Shown piece by piece: positions 13,168 through 14,036 of a DNA stretch of 14,036 bases (position 1 is its first letter; the number at the start of each line of letters is the position of its first letter). The DNA is from JASFBA01 sp034433695 (GTDB lineage Bacteria > Chloroflexota > Chloroflexia > DTKN01), in assembly GCA_034433695.1 (NCBI GenBank), contig DAOUAK010000092.1, positions 1 to 14,036 on the forward strand, given 5' to 3'. The translations under genes and the position numbers were made by a program. The notes beneath the pieces were generated by a model, which made no database searches, was not told the origin of the DNA, and saw nothing but the letters and a program-made list of their open reading frames with translations.

Positions 13168-14036
13168 ATGCGTGCCGTCTGGGTCACATTCCTCGTGCTG
13201 ATCGTTGCCGCTTTCAGTTTCCTGAGCACCCTGCCGCTGGAGGGTTCTATGGAACCCTCGACCCTGGAGGTTTTCCGTCTGGCCTACCCCCTGCGCCAGA
13301 GGTTTCAGTTCAACAACTGGTACGACCACACCGGGCCGGGGCAAGCAGCCGACGACCAGATCCAGATCTACACCCGCGGCACGGTCACGAACGCTCCTCA
13401 GTCGGGCGACGAGTGCGACGATCACGGCTGGTTGGGCTACACCGACGGGAACCTGAACCTGTGGAACCTGCGCTGGAACCAGGACAACCCCAGCTGGTGC
13501 CCGGATGGGGGTCCCGGTTGGCTGTGGTATGATGGGCACGAGGGGTACGACCTGAAATGTCCCCCGGATACCCCGGTCAACGCGGCCCGGCAAGGAACGG
13601 TGGACTTCGCTGCCGGAAGCGTGATCCGCATTAGACACAGCGCTGACTACGAAACATGGTATCTCCACCTCAGCACGCTGTCGGTCAATCCAGGGGAGTC
13701 AGTCCACGCCGGCCAGGAGATCGGCCGAAGCGGAGTGGGCGGCACCGGAGCCCATCTCCATTTCGAGGTCCAACGGCTTGTCAACGGCGTCTGGACCCCC
13801 GTGGATCCCTACGGCTGGGAATACGGTAACCTTTGGGCGGGGGATCTGGTTTTGGGAGGTGAGCCCTTCCCGATGGGCTATGTGGACCAGAACGACGCCC
13901 CCCACGGCCCCTTCCAACTGGACAACACCACGATCCGCAACGCCTGGATCGCCAATGCCCGCAAACTCGGCTCCCCTATCGGGGAGGACTTTTCCGCAGC
14001 CTGCCCGACCGGGGACACCCAGGCTACCTGCTGTTA
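13168..14036 (+). CDS. Secreted M23-family metallopeptidase (3' end outside window)
   Basis: 289 codons are visible and the frame is still open at the window end. An N-terminal hydrophobic segment (residues 4-20) is a signal peptide or anchor. The LytM/M23 domain covers about 115-215. Zinc ligands are H124 and D128 (GHEGYDL) and H198 (HLHFEV), with H167 (WYLHL) and H196 as the other conserved histidines, so it appears active. The usual activity is cutting peptide cross-links in peptidoglycan. The region 40-115 before the domain is Trp/Asn/Asp-rich with few clues. The end shows KLGSPIGEDF, possibly the start of LGFP-like repeats. AAGGAGG (13154-13160) is 7 nt before the ATG, directly after the lipoprotein stop. 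Confidence 0.88.
   Translation, partial: MRAVWVTFLVLIVAAFSFLSTLPLEGSMEPSTLEVFRLAYPLRQRFQFNNWYDHTGPGQAADDQIQIYTRGTVTNAPQSGDECDDHGWLGYTDGNLNLWNLRWNQDNPSWCPDGGPGWLWYDGHEGYDLKCPPDTPVNAARQGTVDFAAGSVIRIRHSADYETWYLHLSTLSVNPGESVHAGQEIGRSGVGGTGAHLHFEVQRLVNGVWTPVDPYGWEYGNLWAGDLVLGGEPFPMGYVDQNDAPHGPFQLDNTTIRNAWIANARKLGSPIGEDFSAACPTGDTQATCC

Noticed and set aside
1..14036. CRISPR array, tRNA or rRNA genes
   Set aside because: No regularly spaced short repeats, no tRNA T-loop/acceptor pattern and no rRNA motifs were seen on reading both strands by eye.

Overview
The window is GC-rich bacterial chromosome. The best guess is a Chloroflexota lineage (Anaerolineae-like, possibly thermophilic). The reasons are a cobalamin-regulated ECF transporter in the order T component, duplicated ATPase, S component (the cbrVUT set), Ser/Thr/Pro-rich surface proteins, a lipoprotein, and MEP-pathway isoprenoid synthesis. 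This taxonomy is inference from gene content; no rRNA is present.

Layout. (1) 1-560: the 3' end of an IS1634-like transposase gene running in from outside the window, then an imperfect palindrome resembling an integron attC site, then a strong sigma70-type promoter. (2) 560-4594, plus strand: a long structured leader, a cobalamin riboswitch with an intrinsic terminator, and a tightly packed ECF operon (cbrV, cbrU, cbrT) for uptake of cobalamin or a related corrinoid. (3) 4534-10960, minus strand: a Xer-type tyrosine recombinase with its own promoter, preceded by an apparent five-gene operon of rseP, ispG, a GT4 glycosyltransferase, a membrane-anchored DUF4430 (transcobalamin-C-terminal-like) protein and a MagIII/EndoIII-like DNA glycosylase. 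Junctions in this operon overlap or are at most 24 bp. (4) 10960-11690: noncoding sequence with inverted repeats and a promoter at its right end. (5) 11730-14036, plus strand: a beta-propeller lipoprotein and a secreted M23 metallopeptidase that runs off the window.

How the genes fit together. Region 2 is a B12-sensing uptake unit: when cobalamin is plentiful the riboswitch should end transcription just before cbrV. The DUF4430 protein 1.7 kb away is predicted to display a domain related to the C-terminal domain of animal cobalamin carriers on the outside of the cell, so it is a speculative surface corrinoid-capture partner. The rseP-ispG operon carries housekeeping functions (intramembrane proteolysis, isoprenoid precursors). 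The last two genes look like an envelope pair.

A striking genome-level signal is the octamer GGCCGGCC. I counted 28 copies by eye between 1024 and 11820, in different reading frames and in noncoding DNA, and none in the first 1 kb or the last 2.2 kb.
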